64,000 nt of DNA from Saccharolobus caldissimus (GCF_020886315.1 NZ_AP025226.1:496001-560000); one strand, 5' to 3'; positions 49,118-58,100 are shown, numbered from the stretch's first letter. The notes: generated by a model from the letters alone, not told the origin. Numbers and translations are program-made.

Positions 49118-50226
49118 ATGTTAAATTAGGATTAATAGGAAGAGAACTAGAAATAAAAGAGAATTTTAATATAGAAATAGAAAACGGAATAATTACTCAT
49201 ATAGGTAATGGATTCTCCACAGATAGCATAACATTTAGTAATGGCATATTGATCCCTGCATTTGTAAATTCACATGTTCATGCAGCAGACTTTATTTGTC
49301 AAGAAATGGGTTATAATAGGCCAATTCATGAGGTAGTTGGGGATCCAAAGAGCATTAAATATAAATGTATAAATAACTATTCTAAAGATGAGATAGAAAA
49401 ATCAATAATAAAATTTGTGTGCAGGGCGACTAAATTTGGTTCTTATATAATATTGGACTTTAGAGAACAAGGATTAGTCGGGAGTATGATAGGTCATTCT
49501 GCTAAACGAAAACTATCCCTAAATGGAGTTAAATATTATCTTTTAGGAAGACTTGAGGAGAATGAGATAAATGAGTCAAACTTACACTTACTCTATAAAG
49601 TAAGTGATGGATATGGATTATCAAGTGCGTCTAATAATCTTGGAATTAATGTAATAAAAAATATTTTTTATAATAAAATTAGAGCAGTTCATATATCAGA
49701 GACAATAAAACAATGGTTAAAAAATGATTTTGAATATATAATTAAAGAGTATGAGCCAAATTTAATTATTCATGGAACACATTTAAGTGAGGAAGAATTT
49801 AGAATAGCTAAAGAGAGAAATATCTCAGTTGTGGTTTGCCCTAGAAGCAATATGTGGTTCTCAGTTGGTTTACCTAAAGTAGTTAATGCTATAAAAAATG
49901 AGGTTAATTTACTTATAGGAACTGATAACGGAGGGATATTAGATCCCAATATGTGGAAAGAAATGGAAATTTTATTATTAATTTCAAGAATTGAAGATCC
50001 GACCTCAGATTATTCTTTAAACATTTTAAAAGCTGCTACTATTAACGCTTATGACTTTTTAAAAATAAAAGGATGGATAGAAGAAGGAAACCCTATTGAA
50101 GCTGGATTGCTAATAATTGAAGGAGAAAAGTCAGGAATTCTTAATTCAAATAATAAATACCTTGGAATAATAAAAAGAGGTAACGATATAATTTATAGTC
50201 TAGGTGCTATCCAAAATATCATATGA
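49090..50226 (+). CDS. Amidohydrolase (COG0402-like deaminase) in the riboflavin operon
   Basis: The 378-residue metal-dependent hydrolase has the amidohydrolase ligands in order: PAFVNSHVHAAD (HxH), RAVHISET (His), LIIHGTHLSEEE (His) and LLIGTDNGGI (Asp), inside a TIM barrel with the beta-sandwich split at both ends. Its layout recalls cytosine/pterin/guanine deaminases. The gene starts inside arfA (28-bp overlap), so it is very probably translated with the riboflavin enzymes. Archaea use ArfA but their ring deaminase is unidentified and the ArfB deformylase is not seen here; this protein is a good candidate for either step. Function not proven. Confidence 0.8.
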   Translation: MENKERISINVKLGLIGRELEIKENFNIEIENGIITHIGNGFSTDSITFSNGILIPAFVNSHVHAADFICQEMGYNRPIHEVVGDPKSIKYKCINNYSKDEIEKSIIKFVCRATKFGSYIILDFREQGLVGSMIGHSAKRKLSLNGVKYYLLGRLEENEINESNLHLLYKVSDGYGLSSASNNLGINVIKNIFYNKIRAVHISETIKQWLKNDFEYIIKEYEPNLIIHGTHLSEEEFRIAKERNISVVVCPRSNMWFSVGLPKVVNAIKNEVNLLIGTDNGGILDPNMWKEMEILLLISRIEDPTSDYSLNILKAATINAYDFLKIKGWIEEGNPIEAGLLIIEGEKSGILNSNNKYLGIIKRGNDIIYSLGAIQNII

Positions 50227-50942
50227 CCTCCCGCAGTTGCCTCAACATCAAGCTTCATAGGTAAGTTATTCCCAAAACTTATTGTTACGGGAACTGAAAA
50301 TCCTCTTAACCCCGCTACTGCTAACTTAAACATCTCTGTACTATAAGATGCTATGGCCGAACTTTCTATATTGAGTTCTTTTAATGGTTTATCTTTAACT
50401 AATATTGCAGAATATCTTTTTCCGCCCTCATCTACATCTATTGTAACTTTATCCTCCTCTGCAGATAACCTCATTTCTTCTCCTACTAATGCAACATCAC
50501 CAGCTATTATGTTAAGTATTTTACTATCTATAGAAAAATTAACCGATAAATTGACTTTAGGTTCCGTTAATTGTTCTATTTCACCTTTGTCTGCCTTGAC
50601 ATATACATTACTCTTAGCCCCGCTTTTTTCATCTCTGATAACAATTTTTATCCCATTATCAGTTTCGCTAATTTCAACAGTAGCTTTTTTAGATTTAGCT
50701 TTAGAAAGTATTTTTTTAACTGACGTAATATCTAATTTGACTGATAAAGGCTTCTCGATACTATATTCACTTAAAACGTCCTTTGAAATTCTCATTAAAG
50801 CCATAAGTACCTTGTCTTCTGTTAAATGTCTTGAAAATATTCCATCCTCTGTGAAATTTAAGGTTATGTTGTCGCTTACTTTCGTAACTGCATTAATAAA
50901 TGAGAAGAAATCTTTTGCGTTAGGATAAATGGCCTTAAACAT
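50193..50942 (-). CDS. pcn1: DNA polymerase sliding clamp PCNA (PCNA1-like)
   Basis: The 249-residue clamp has the two-domain PCNA pattern with GIFSRHLTEDKVLMALMRIS and ends VEATAGGHMIFWIAPRL. It matches the first subunit of the Sulfolobus heterotrimer as I recall it, and differs clearly from the PCNA at 43820. In that trimer PCNA1 and PCNA2 pair first, then the third subunit closes the ring. It follows rpo13 by 9 bp with a GAGGT ribosome-binding site before ATG 50942. The 3' end overlaps the convergent amidohydrolase by 34 bp. Confidence 0.93.
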   Translation of the reverse strand: MFKAIYPNAKDFFSFINAVTKVSDNITLNFTEDGIFSRHLTEDKVLMALMRISKDVLSEYSIEKPLSVKLDITSVKKILSKAKSKKATVEISETDNGIKIVIRDEKSGAKSNVYVKADKGEIEQLTEPKVNLSVNFSIDSKILNIIAGDVALVGEEMRLSAEEDKVTIDVDEGGKRYSAILVKDKPLKELNIESSAIASYSTEMFKLAVAGLRGFSVPVTISFGNNLPMKLDVEATAGGHMIFWIAPRL

Positions 50943-50951
50943 ATTTCAACC

Positions 50952-51278
50952 TCATACACTCTTTTCTTTCTTTTTAGCCTTTTTAGCTTTCTTAGCTCCG
51001 CTTGATTTCTTTACTTTTCTCCTAGAGTCTCGTTCTTCATATTCCTTATAGTTTTCCTCAAATATCTTTTTAGCATCTTCAATAGATATCTTCCCATCTA
51101 ATAATTTATCCCAGATTTCAGTATTTTTCATTAATAATTCTATATCTTGTATTGAAAGTTTAGGAAATTCCTCTTCTACCTCCTCTACTTCTTTACTTTC
51201 CTCACCTTCTTTCTCTTCGCTAATCTCCTCGCTAACCTCTTCCTCTCTCTCCTCATCCTCTGACATATTTACTACCAC
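50952..51278 (-). CDS. rpo13: RNA polymerase subunit Rpo13
   Basis: Rpo13 is a crenarchaeal-specific RNA polymerase subunit that sits near the jaw/clamp and contacts downstream DNA. The 108-residue protein has a very acidic N-terminus (DEEREEEVSEEISEEKEGEE), the ordered helix-turn-helix core EFPKLSIQDIELLMKNTEIW with KLLDGKISIEDAKK, and a basic C-terminal tail (KKSSGAKKAKKAKKKEKSV). The core matches the Sulfolobus Rpo13 structure paper sequence as I remember it. It overlaps the HerA-like gene by 26 bp and precedes pcn1 by 9 bp. Confidence 0.9.
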   Translation of the reverse strand: MVVNMSEDEEREEEVSEEISEEKEGEESKEVEEVEEEFPKLSIQDIELLMKNTEIWDKLLDGKISIEDAKKIFEENYKEYEERDSRRKVKKSSGAKKAKKAKKKEKSV

Positions 51279-53031
51279 TTATTTTTAAAGAATTAAGCTT
51301 TACTAAAAGTATATCTCTATTATCTCCTGCAATTGTAACGACGCGAGCTCTATCAAGAGATTTAATAATCTCATATATTGCCATATACTTCTCTTGAGAA
51401 CTCCCGCCTAATGCTTTGCTTAAATAGTCTAATTCTTTCGGTTCTATTACATTAAATATAAAAATATATGAGGAATTCTGAAATATATTCTCAATATTTT
51501 CAGTTATCTGTGTGATTAGAATTATCCCCACACCAAATTTTCTAACTTCAGCAAAGAGTCTCTCGACTATTTCTAACCCACTTTCTTTACTTAGAATAAA
51601 GGGAGCTTCATCAATTATTAAAAATTTCCATAAATTTGAAATACCTCTCCTATTTAGATAATTTCTAAAATCCCTAAGTATTGTCTCAATTAGGATATAT
51701 TTTAGCTCATCTGTAGCAACCCTAGAAAAATCAAGAACTACATTATTCTTAAAGATTTCTTCCATGTTTATACTATTATTGTTTAAGATTTGATTAGTTA
51801 AAAACTGAATGTAAGGTTCTATAGAAGATATACGAGACAAATCTTGCGAGTTTTCTACTAATTTCTTTCTTTTTTCTAATGTAATTAACACATCATGAAA
51901 AGTAGGAGGTTTAAGAGTCCATGTTCTTTCGTCATTTTCATCTATACCTTTCTCAGCATAAGCCTCCATAATAATATTGAAAATATCTATAGTTTGTAAA
52001 TTACCTAATTTAAATATAGACCTCAACATATATGCTATTTCCAATGCTCTTTGTCTAGGAGACGTTCCGTTTAATGATAAGGGATTTAAAGAAGTTTTAG
52101 ACATGTCAATCTTTATAGCATTCTCTATATCATATTCGCCATGCAAGTCAAATACTAAATAGCTAATTCCAGTCAATTTACTAATTATTTCTTTAGCTAA
52201 AGTAGATTTACCAGAGCCACTAGTACCTATTATTAGAATATTATAATTTTTGGATTTATCAAAATTAAGATAAAATTTTAATGAAGATACTTTTTTTAAA
52301 CCAAATCTAGTTTGAGATATTCTATTTAATATAGTTGGGGATAAAATCCCCTCTATCTCGCCTAATTCTATACCTCTATTGTCTAACGAAAAATCTATAG
52401 AATTTGTTACAATATATGGAATAGAAAACCATGACAATAAGATTAACGGAAATTCCAATTTTCTAGAAATTAATACGTATAGAATTGAAGAAATTATGCT
52501 TCCTATAAATAATATCATATCAAATTTTAGATATATAAAGAGAAAATATGAAATTAAAATAAATGGTACACCATAAATTATCTTGTTTTTATTAAATCTA
52601 AGTGACATTCTATTCAAATTTAGTATTATTTCATCGGGAAATGTTCGCCTAGTTAAACCTAATATAAGAGCGAGTATAATAACTACAAAAATATAGTAAG
52701 TAAACAAATTAACTAGAATTGAAGAAATTATATAGTAATATGATCCGCTAAACATGAGAGAGGCATAGGCAAATGTTGTAATATAATAAATAATTGAAAT
52801 TAAAATTGAAGAAAACATAATTGAAATTAAAATTGAAGAAAATGCAACTAAAATTAAAATTATAACAAATAATATAAATGAATTCATTAATAAGTCACTA
52901 ACACCGTTTTTATATATATTAAAATTAATAAAATTTGAAGAAAATAGCATAAGAGAGTTTAAAGAGACAAATAACAAAATCACTATCGATAAAGTAACTA
53001 TATTAGCCAATAAATGCCTTAGCTCATACAT
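51253..53031 (-). CDS. Membrane-embedded HerA/VirB4-like ATPase
   Basis: The 592-residue protein has about seven to eight hydrophobic segments in its first 230 residues and then a HerA-type motor: Walker A GTSGSGKST (about 267), LVFDLHGEYD, Walker B FLIIDEAPF (about 470) and VGIILITQITENI. Soluble HerA works with NurA in end resection; this one lacks the HAS barrel and is anchored in the membrane, more like DNA-pumping VirB4/FtsK or the CedB DNA-import ATPase, though it has more membrane helices than I recall for CedB. It is transcribed with rpo13 and pcn1 downstream. Confidence 0.8.
   Translation of the reverse strand: MYELRHLLANIVTLSIVILLFVSLNSLMLFSSNFINFNIYKNGVSDLLMNSFILFVIILILVAFSSILISIMFSSILISIIYYITTFAYASLMFSGSYYYIISSILVNLFTYYIFVVIILALILGLTRRTFPDEIILNLNRMSLRFNKNKIIYGVPFILISYFLFIYLKFDMILFIGSIISSILYVLISRKLEFPLILLSWFSIPYIVTNSIDFSLDNRGIELGEIEGILSPTILNRISQTRFGLKKVSSLKFYLNFDKSKNYNILIIGTSGSGKSTLAKEIISKLTGISYLVFDLHGEYDIENAIKIDMSKTSLNPLSLNGTSPRQRALEIAYMLRSIFKLGNLQTIDIFNIIMEAYAEKGIDENDERTWTLKPPTFHDVLITLEKRKKLVENSQDLSRISSIEPYIQFLTNQILNNNSINMEEIFKNNVVLDFSRVATDELKYILIETILRDFRNYLNRRGISNLWKFLIIDEAPFILSKESGLEIVERLFAEVRKFGVGIILITQITENIENIFQNSSYIFIFNVIEPKELDYLSKALGGSSQEKYMAIYEIIKSLDRARVVTIAGDNRDILLVKLNSLKISGSKYVRG
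52792..52845. repeat. 27-bp tandem repeat (two copies) in the HerA-like gene
   Basis: 52792-52818 and 52819-52845 are nearly identical 27-mers beginning AATTGAAATTAAAATTGAAG, differing only in the last few bases. In frame they encode a duplicated nine-residue hydrophobic unit FSSILISIM / FSSILISII within a membrane segment. A recent slippage event would lengthen this helix by nine residues. Confidence 0.8.
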
Positions 53032-53068
53032 TTATATATATCCCTTTAGTATTACTTTATTACAGGTA

Positions 53069-55807
53069 ATGATAAACGTTACTGAGGAGTTTCTGGTAAG
53101 ACTAAAGAAAGCTGGTTATGATAATTTAACTCCTATACAAAAAATTGCAATACCTAAAATATTATCTGGCAAGAATGTTTTAATCATAGCTCCTACAGGA
53201 TATGGAAAAACTGAAGCTGCAATATTGCCTATTTTCTATAAAATATTTAAAGATAGACCTAATAAAATTTCAACATTATATATAACTCCTCTAAGAGCAT
53301 TAAATAGAGACCTTGAAAGTAGATTAAAAAAACTAGGAATGGAATTTGAAATAAATGTAAAGGTAAGACATGGAGACTCATCTGAGAAGGAAAGAAAAGA
53401 GGTAATTGAAAATCCGCCAGATGTTCTAATAGTGACCCCAGAAACCCTGCTTTATCTCATACTTAATGAAAAATTTAGAGAATACTTCAAAAATTTGAAA
53501 TGGATAATTATTGATGAATTACAAGAAATGTTAGATGAAAAAAGAGGAATAGAGCTTTCTGTAGTTATTCAAAGAATTAAAAGAATCTCGAAAAATAAGG
53601 TACAGCTAATAGGTGTTTCAGCTACAATTGGTGATGTAGATGTTGCTAAGAGATATTTAGATAAACAAGGTGATGTAGATGTTGCTATTATTAATTCAGA
53701 AAAAGATATGAAGATAGAAATAATTATTCCTAATATAGATAAAATGCATATTGATCTAGCATTAAAATTTGATTTAAAACCAGAAACAATATCTAGATTA
53801 GAAAAATTAAATGAAATAATAGAGAATAATAAACCGATAATAATATTTACGAATACTAGAGAAACAAACGAGTTTCTATCAAGTGAATTATCTAACATCT
53901 ATGGACTTAAAGTTGCTTCTCATCACGGTTCACTATCAAGAGAAATTAGAATAAAATCTGAGGGAGAATTCAAAAAAGGTAATATTGATGCAATAATAGC
54001 AACTTCAAGTCTTGAGTTAGGAATAGACATAGGTAAAATAAATTTAGTAGTGCAATATATGTCTCCACGCCAGGTTATTAGGCTAATCCAAAGAGTAGGT
54101 AGAAGCGGTCATATGATAGGCAAAATTTCTAAAGGTTATATTATACCAACAGATGATATATTTGATATATTAGAATGTAAGGCTATTGTAGAATTATTGC
54201 GTAATGGGTATCTAGAGAAACCCTTAATTCAGAAAAATCCCCTTGATGTAGCTGCTCATCAAATAGCCGGAATGGTACTTGAGGGTTATAGAAATCCTAA
54301 AGAGATCTTAAATATATTACGTGAGTCTTTTTACTTCGAAACTTTAACAGAAGAACTTTTTGAAGAAATATTGGAATTACTTGAATCTGCAAAAATAATT
54401 AAAAAAGCGGATAATGGTCATTTATTACCTGGCGGAAGAATATGGAAATATTACTATTACACTAACATGATACCAGACTCCGTAAGAAGTTTTATGGTAA
54501 TTGATTATTCCACTAATACTAAAATTGGGAAGCTAGATGAGGAGTTTGTAGCAGGATTAGATGAGGATAGTGTATTTATATTGGGAGGTAAACTGTGGAA
54601 AATTATTTCAATAGAAAATGACAAGATATATGTTGAAAGGGCGGAATTAAAGTCTGGAATTTTACCTAGTTGGTTTGGTGAATCGATTCCAGTAGAAAAA
54701 GAAGTTGCTAAAAAAGTATATAATTATATTTCTAATTATTTTAAGGAAGGTTATTCTGAGCATTTAGATAATAACATTGCTGAAATATTAGAACGATATA
54801 AAAGAAAGGGATATCCAGAACTTACACAGAACTCAATATTAATTGAAATCATAAAGAATGATTTAATAATAATACATTCACCTTTTGGTTCTAGAGGTAA
54901 TAATACATTAGGTACTCTATTCTCCTTCTTATTATCTAAAGAGAAGGGAATGAGAACAACATTTAGAGCAGATCCCTACCATATTGTAGTAGCATCTGTA
55001 CTACCTTTAAGTAAAAAGGATGTTGAAAACACTATTAAAAGTATACTTAGTATATCTAAGAATGAATTAATCGAAATTATAAGGAATGAAATTAAAGAAA
55101 GTCCATCATTTAAATGGAAATTACTAGTTGAAGTTAAAAGGTTTGGTATGATAGATCCAGATAAGGAAGTAGAATTAACGTCACCAATCATTAAAGCATA
55201 TAACAATACAATAGTTGGTGAGGAAGCTACAAATGAATTATTAGTAAAAAATTATGATGTAGAAATTTTTGATGAATTGAAAAGATATGAATGGAAAGTA
55301 ATAGAAGTATACGAACCGTCTCCTCTTGCAAAAGTATTTTTAGACAAAATTTTAAATTTTGATAATTCACCAGAGGATAAACCATTACTAATTGAAGTAT
55401 ATAAGAAAAAGTTAGAAAGTAAGGAAGTTAAACTAATTTGCATAGTCTGTGGATGGAGTGGTAATTACACTATCATTAACTCCCCTAACAGATGCCCTAA
55501 ATGCTCCTCAGTATTTTTAGCAGCAGTAAACATCGATGACGAAAAATCCCTTAAAATAGTTAGAGAAGCAATAAGAGGAGGTAAGCTAAGAGGTCCAGAG
55601 AGAAAACAATTAGAAATGTTAAAGAATATTGCATCATTATTTTCAACATATGGTAAATATGCGTTAATAGCTCTAGCCTCAAATGGGATAGGACCTAGTA
55701 ATTTAGGAAAAGTATTAAGTAAGTTATCTGAAGGGGAAGATAAATTTTATCTTGCGATAATGGAGGAAGAAAGAAAGTTCATAAGAACAAAAAAGTACTG
55801 GCACTAA
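53069..55807 (+). CDS. Lhr-family ATP-dependent helicase
   Basis: The 912-residue SF2 helicase has Walker A APTGYGKTEA (about 38-47), TPLRALNRDL, IIDELQEML as the DExx box (about 150), SATIGD, the helicase C-terminal motifs TSSLELGIDIGKI and QRVGRSGHMIG, and an Lhr-core winged helix and beta-sheet bundle. Near residue 790-810 a zinc site CIVCGWSGNY...CPKCSS is followed by a C-terminal helical domain. Lhr enzymes unwind DNA or RNA:DNA hybrids and act in repair. It starts with AGGT before ATG 53069 and is divergent from the HerA-like gene. Confidence 0.88.
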   Translation: MINVTEEFLVRLKKAGYDNLTPIQKIAIPKILSGKNVLIIAPTGYGKTEAAILPIFYKIFKDRPNKISTLYITPLRALNRDLESRLKKLGMEFEINVKVRHGDSSEKERKEVIENPPDVLIVTPETLLYLILNEKFREYFKNLKWIIIDELQEMLDEKRGIELSVVIQRIKRISKNKVQLIGVSATIGDVDVAKRYLDKQGDVDVAIINSEKDMKIEIIIPNIDKMHIDLALKFDLKPETISRLEKLNEIIENNKPIIIFTNTRETNEFLSSELSNIYGLKVASHHGSLSREIRIKSEGEFKKGNIDAIIATSSLELGIDIGKINLVVQYMSPRQVIRLIQRVGRSGHMIGKISKGYIIPTDDIFDILECKAIVELLRNGYLEKPLIQKNPLDVAAHQIAGMVLEGYRNPKEILNILRESFYFETLTEELFEEILELLESAKIIKKADNGHLLPGGRIWKYYYYTNMIPDSVRSFMVIDYSTNTKIGKLDEEFVAGLDEDSVFILGGKLWKIISIENDKIYVERAELKSGILPSWFGESIPVEKEVAKKVYNYISNYFKEGYSEHLDNNIAEILERYKRKGYPELTQNSILIEIIKNDLIIIHSPFGSRGNNTLGTLFSFLLSKEKGMRTTFRADPYHIVVASVLPLSKKDVENTIKSILSISKNELIEIIRNEIKESPSFKWKLLVEVKRFGMIDPDKEVELTSPIIKAYNNTIVGEEATNELLVKNYDVEIFDELKRYEWKVIEVYEPSPLAKVFLDKILNFDNSPEDKPLLIEVYKKKLESKEVKLICIVCGWSGNYTIINSPNRCPKCSSVFLAAVNIDDEKSLKIVREAIRGGKLRGPERKQLEMLKNIASLFSTYGKYALIALASNGIGPSNLGKVLSKLSEGEDKFYLAIMEEERKFIRTKKYWH

Positions 55808-55846
55808 TCTTATATTTAACTTCTTAAAAGTTTTTGTGAGATCAGA

Positions 55847-56137
55847 ATGCCTGTAATAGAAGTTGGAAGAATATGCGTTAAAACAAAAGGAAGAGAAGCT
55901 GGAAGTAAATGCGTAATTGTAGATATAATAGATGACAATTTCGTTTTAGTCACCGGACCTAAGGACATAAGTGGGGTTAAAAGAAGAAGAGTAAACATTA
56001 TGCATCTAGAACCTACGGATAAGAAAATAGATATACAAAAAGGAGCTTCTGATGAAGAGGTAAAGAGAAAACTGCAGGAGGCAGGCCTCTTAGAGTATAT
56101 GAAAGAGAAGATAAAGGTAAAAATACCTACTCTGTGA
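55847..56137 (+). CDS. rpl14e: 50S ribosomal protein L14e
   Basis: The 96-residue KOW-type protein has [20 protein letters not shown] and [18 protein letters not shown], the L14e signature, and a helical tail. It is 6 bp upstream of cbf5, a conserved archaeal linkage. A TATA-like box (cttatattt, about 55808-55816) is 30 bp upstream of ATG 55847. Confidence 0.94.
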   Translation: MPVIEVGRICVKTKGREAGSKCVIVDIIDDNFVLVTGPKDISGVKRRRVNIMHLEPTDKKIDIQKGASDEEVKRKLQEAGLLEYMKEKIKVKIPTL

Positions 56138-56143
56138 TATAAT

Positions 56144-57184
56144 ATGAAATTAGATGAATTTATATATAAAATAGATAATTTTTGTGGTTATAAAAATAAT
56201 TGGACAATTATAAAGGACAGCGAATCTTCCGATAAATACGGATACTATCCAGAAAAAAGACCTATTGAGATCTATATAAGAAATTCAATAATAAATCTGG
56301 ACAAACCGCCTGGACCTACTAGTCATGAGGTAGCATATTGGGTTAAGAAAATGCTAAGTGTCAATAAGGCAGGGCATGGGGGGACCCTAGAGCCCTAATG
56401 GGGGCGGGGTAATCCTAAAGTTACTGGAGTACTTCCAATTGGTATAGAAAATGCAACTAAAATTATGAGTTATGTAACTAAAGGTGGAAAAGAATACATA
56501 TGCATAATGCAGGTGCATTGTGAATTTGATAGAGAGGAATTATCAAGAATAATTTTAAGTTTTAAAGGAGAAATATATCAAAGACCTCCGGTTAGATCTT
56601 CAGTTAAGAGGAGATTAAGAATAAGAACCATCTATGATATTGAGGTATTAGATATTGAAGATAAGTTAGTTCTGTTAAGAGTAAGCTCTGATTCTGGCAC
56701 TTACATGAGAAAGCTTTGTCATGACATAGGTGTAATTTACGGATGTGGAGCTCATATGAGAGAGCTAAGAAGGATTAAGTCTGGAATTTTCACAGAGTAT
56801 ACCAATCTAGTAAAGCTACATGAGCTATCAGAGGCAATATACATGTATAAAATGTGCAAAGATGAAAGTGATTTAAGAAAAGTATTAATGCCAATGGAGT
56901 TTGCAACTTGTGGAATCCCAAAAGTTTTAATAGAGGATACAGCAGTAAATGCTTTAGCTTATGGCGCTCCATTAGCAATACCAGGGATAGTAGCGTATCA
57001 AAAATTTGCTCAAAATCAAAAAATAGCAATATTAACACTTAAGGGTGAGCTAGTTGCAATAGGCACTGCTACTCACGATTCATCAGAACTCCAAAAAGCT
57101 AAAAAAGGCATTATAGCTATCTTAGATAGAGTTTTTATGCAGAGAGATATATATCCAAAGGCATGGAAGAAACATGAGAGATGA
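56144..57184 (+). CDS. cbf5: Cbf5 rRNA pseudouridine synthase, interrupted by a 21-nt BHB intron
   Basis: Cbf5 is the catalytic subunit of the H/ACA guide-RNA pseudouridine synthase. The unspliced frame stops at TAA just after HGGTLEP. Joining 56144-56390 to 56412-57184 gives 1020 nt, exactly 339 codons plus stop, and restores HGGTLDPKVTGVLP with the catalytic Asp (residue 83, codon G|AT split by the intron). Downstream are QRPPVRSSVKRRLRIR and the PUA domain (ALAYGAPLAIPGIV). Spliced cbf5 mRNA is known in Crenarchaea, so this is not a frameshift. It overlaps the methyltransferase gene by 11 bp. Confidence 0.93.
56391..56411 (+). other. BHB intron in cbf5 mRNA, 21 nt
   Basis: A full bulge-helix-bulge forms: outer helix GGGA/TCCT (56381-56384 with 56413-56416), central 4-bp helix CCCT/GGGG (56385-56388 with 56406-56409), 3-nt bulges AG^A and TA^A, and an inner helix GCCC/GGGC around a 6-nt loop. 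Cleavage after the second bulge base on each side gives 56391-56411. A one-base shift would give the same spliced product. Confidence 0.9.
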
Positions 57185-57734
57185 ATACATAATTACTGAT
57201 GTTATTAATGGTATTCCTCTTACACTAATTTCCTCATCCGGTGTATTTTCTAAAAAAGAATTGGATTTAGGCACTAAAATGTTACTTGAGAATGTGATTA
57301 TCCCTGAGAAAGGTATAATAGCAGATGTGGGCTGTGGATATGGGGCAATTGGTATTTATATAGCACTTAAAAATCCTAATTTAAAAATTTACATGATAGA
57401 TATAGATCATAAAGCTTTAAAACTTGCAATGAAAAATGCGGAAATTAATGGAGTACGTGATAGAATGATATTTTTAAAATCAGATATCTTAGATTCCATA
57501 CCAAATGAGGTAAAATTTTCTGCCATATATTCTAACCCACCACTATCTAAAGGAACGAATTTTTTAGAAAAATTAGAATCTCAAGCATATTATAAGTTAA
57601 CAGAAGGAGGCTTTATACAGCTGGTAGTCTATAAAGGAGAAAATAATGTGGTAAAAATATTTGGCAAAAGATTCCGAATAGAGACAATAAAGAGAAAAAA
57701 AGGATATTCGATAATAACAATAGTTAAAGATTAA
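57174..57734 (+). CDS. RsmC-like SAM-dependent methyltransferase
   Basis: The 186-residue class I methyltransferase has the SAM motif IADVGCGYGAIGIYIALKN (about 49-67), IDIDHKALKLAMKNAEING, and the catalytic-type SNPPLSKG motif (about 121-128) of N6-adenine or N2-guanine methylases acting on RNA. Its size matches the C-terminal catalytic half of bacterial RsmC (16S m2G). The overlap with cbf5 (11 bp) suggests a joint role in rRNA or tRNA modification. The target base is unknown. Confidence 0.8.
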   Translation: MRDEYIITDVINGIPLTLISSSGVFSKKELDLGTKMLLENVIIPEKGIIADVGCGYGAIGIYIALKNPNLKIYMIDIDHKALKLAMKNAEINGVRDRMIFLKSDILDSIPNEVKFSAIYSNPPLSKGTNFLEKLESQAYYKLTEGGFIQLVVYKGENNVVKIFGKRFRIETIKRKKGYSIITIVKD

Positions 57735-57743
57735 AGCTATAAC

Positions 57744-57750
57744 GTATAAG
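57744..57750 (+). promoter_or_regulatory. Promoter (TATA-like box) of tRNA-Ser(UGA)
   Basis: GTATAAG centred about 23 bp before the tRNA 5' end at 57770, in the short gap after the methyltransferase gene. Confidence 0.5.
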
Positions 57751-57769
57751 ATGAAATTGACTAAATAAT

Positions 57770-57864
57770 GCCGGGGTGCCCGAGCGGTCTAAGGGGCTGG
57801 CCTTGAGAGCTACAGGAAAGCCAGTGGGGATTTCCCCGCGCGGGTTCAAATCCCGCCCCCGGCG
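57770..57864 (+). tRNA. tRNA-Ser(UGA) with an 11-nt intron
   Basis: A class II cloverleaf with acceptor GCCGGGG/CCCCGGC, discriminator G73, and a long variable arm (TGGGGATTTCCCCGC). Anticodon stem CTGGC/GCCAG encloses an 18-nt loop; taking out 57808-57818 after position 37 leaves the normal loop CTTGAGA with anticodon TGA. The intron (AGCTACAGGAA) is at the canonical 37/38 site, where a one-base shift is possible because of flanking A residues. No CCA is encoded. Confidence 0.94.
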
Positions 57865-58100
57865 TTATATAGTTTATAGTTCATTTATAGCATTAAATAT
57901 TATAATTATTTAATAGAATAATAATTGTAAGAAATTAATTCGTTTTAATTATTGCTTTTAAACTACAAATAGTCGATTTCATTATAATAATTTTTATAAT
58001 ATAAATCTACATAAATCTAACTTATAACATTAATTAGCTATTAAATTATTATGAAAATAAAATTAAAATGAATTTCATATAATATACAACTTCCTTTTAT
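57865..58100. other. Very AT-rich intergenic region
   Basis: About 236 bases, almost entirely A and T, between tRNA-Ser and the end of tmcA. I see no open frame, no C/D box pair, no origin-recognition-box-like repeat and no tRNA fragment. T-runs here could terminate both the tRNA transcript (rightward) and tmcA (leftward). Confidence 0.5.

Noticed and set aside
56391-56464. cbf5 as a frameshifted or broken gene
   Set aside because: The stop and frame change are fully explained by a BHB intron with exact cleavage pattern; the spliced length is a whole number of codons and restores the catalytic Asp.
57865-58100. AT-rich gap as a replication origin
   Set aside because: No origin-recognition-box-like repeats and no cdc6/whiP gene nearby; high AT is common in gaps here.
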